A stretch of DNA of 12,219 nt from Rhodospirillales bacterium (GTDB lineage Bacteria; Pseudomonadota; Alphaproteobacteria; CACIAM-22H2). The position numbers and the translations under genes are program-made. Positions 11,708 through 12,219 of the stretch are shown one piece after another. The notes below the pieces were generated by a model, which had not been told where the DNA came from, made no database searches, and saw only the letters and a program-made list of their open reading frames with translations. Location: positions 1-12,219 of the forward strand of contig JACQAF010000099.1 in the NCBI GenBank assembly GCA_016195145.1, in the 5' to 3' direction. Within the stretch, counting starts at the first letter, position 1. Each line of letters opens with the position of its first letter.

Positions 11708-12219
11708 TCAGCGCGCCACGCCGCGCAGCGGCTGAACCTCGCCGAACCCGAACGTCTTGCCGGGCAGGGGAGTCAGCAGCTTGTTGCGATTGAGCGCGGT
11801 GTTGGCGGTCCGGTCCGGCAACGACTGAAGGTAGCGCGCGACCACCTCGGTTCCGTCGAGCGCGCCGCCGTCGCTGTCCTTGACCACCTCGATATCGGTC
11901 GCCGGCACGACGTTGATCAGCTCGGGATCGGCCGCATACCAGTACGAGGCGTAGGTATAGGTCGCTGCCGGATCGAGCGGCTGGCCGTTGACCATGATGT
12001 TCGACGCCCGCTGGCCCTGCGGCTTATAGGGATCGACGTCCATGGTCACGCCGCTGAAATTGAACAGCCAGCCGCCGGTCCAGTTGGCGACGTGCGGATC
12101 GAGCGAGCCGTTGGCGGCGGCCTCGATCTGGTTCTTGAGCTGTGCGCCTTTGATCTTGCCCTTGGCGATCTGCGGGCCGATCGGCATGAAATGGTACAGA
12201 TCGGCCATGGTGATCGGGC
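11708..12219 (-). CDS. 5'-nucleotidase-family protein, C-terminal part (5' end outside window)
   Basis: The frame is open to the right edge of the window (the last complete codons read P-I-T before MADLYHF), so only about the last 170 residues are present. The visible portion is the substrate-binding C-terminal domain of the UshA/SoxB-like group: ITMADLYHFMPIGPQIAKGK, the GAQLKNQIE helix, the aromatic GGWLFNFSG block, then TYTYASYWYAADPELINV, and a tail ending in TVVARYL-like sequence and FGFGEVQPLRGVAR. In this family the missing N-terminal half carries the two-metal phosphoesterase site. The group includes periplasmic nucleotidases and the SoxB thiosulfohydrolase; with only the C-terminus I cannot choose, and no other sox genes are seen. 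The ATG at 12208 is internal. Confidence 0.75.
   Translation of the reverse strand, partial: PITMADLYHFMPIGPQIAKGKIKGAQLKNQIEAAANGSLDPHVANWTGGWLFNFSGVTMDVDPYKPQGQRASNIMVNGQPLDPAATYTYASYWYAADPELINVVPATDIEVVKDSDGGALDGTEVVARYLQSLPDRTANTALNRNKLLTPLPGKTFGFGEVQPLRGVAR

Overview
The window (12,219 bp) looks like chromosomal DNA of a high-GC alphaproteobacterium. Supporting signs are a Crp/Fnr regulator tail of the alphaproteobacterial type, small ArsR plus SRPBCC (AHSA1-type) operons, a DUF427 protein, an alphaproteobacterial-style fatty acid desaturase, and dense coding at about 65% GC where I counted by hand. I cannot name a genus. No tRNA, rRNA, CRISPR array, insertion sequence or phage gene was seen.

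Layout from the left. The window opens inside a Crp/Fnr regulator (+). A glutathione S-transferase (GST) gene (-) and a MarR-family regulator (+) follow, divergently transcribed from an intergenic region with two near-identical MarR-type palindromes, one just upstream of each start codon. Next come a DUF427 protein (-) and a large SGLT-type sodium/solute symporter (-). From about 3.8 to 4.7 kb the base composition drops to about 45% GC. This stretch holds one unrecognised gene whose reading frame is cut by an in-frame amber codon. Beyond it, 4.7-5.2 kb is a small gene graveyard, including the last 33 codons of a methyl-accepting chemotaxis protein with nothing in front of it.

A membrane fatty acid desaturase (-) follows. 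Inverted copies of a 14-bp sequence flank it, and a perfect 29-bp tandem duplication plus a TetR-like palindrome lie upstream. About 500 bp without a confident gene comes next.

From 6.8 to 9.2 kb there are two back-to-back ArsR-SRPBCC operons on the minus strand: ArsR plus one SRPBCC gene, and ArsR plus two. In both, the regulator overlaps the first SRPBCC gene. Both promoters carry the same kind of operator (AACY-N4-GGTT), which suggests duplicated and possibly cross-regulated modules.

The right end carries an FlK-type acyl-CoA thioesterase (-), a 70-residue lipoprotein (+), an NAD(P)-binding SDR-type protein (-), the ribosome-rescue hydrolase ArfB (-), and the C-terminal part of a 5'-nucleotidase-family enzyme (-) that runs off the window.

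No clearly new multi-gene system stands out. The most promising leads are the paired ArsR-SRPBCC modules with shared operators, the desaturase cassette with its repeats, and the GST/MarR operator pair.
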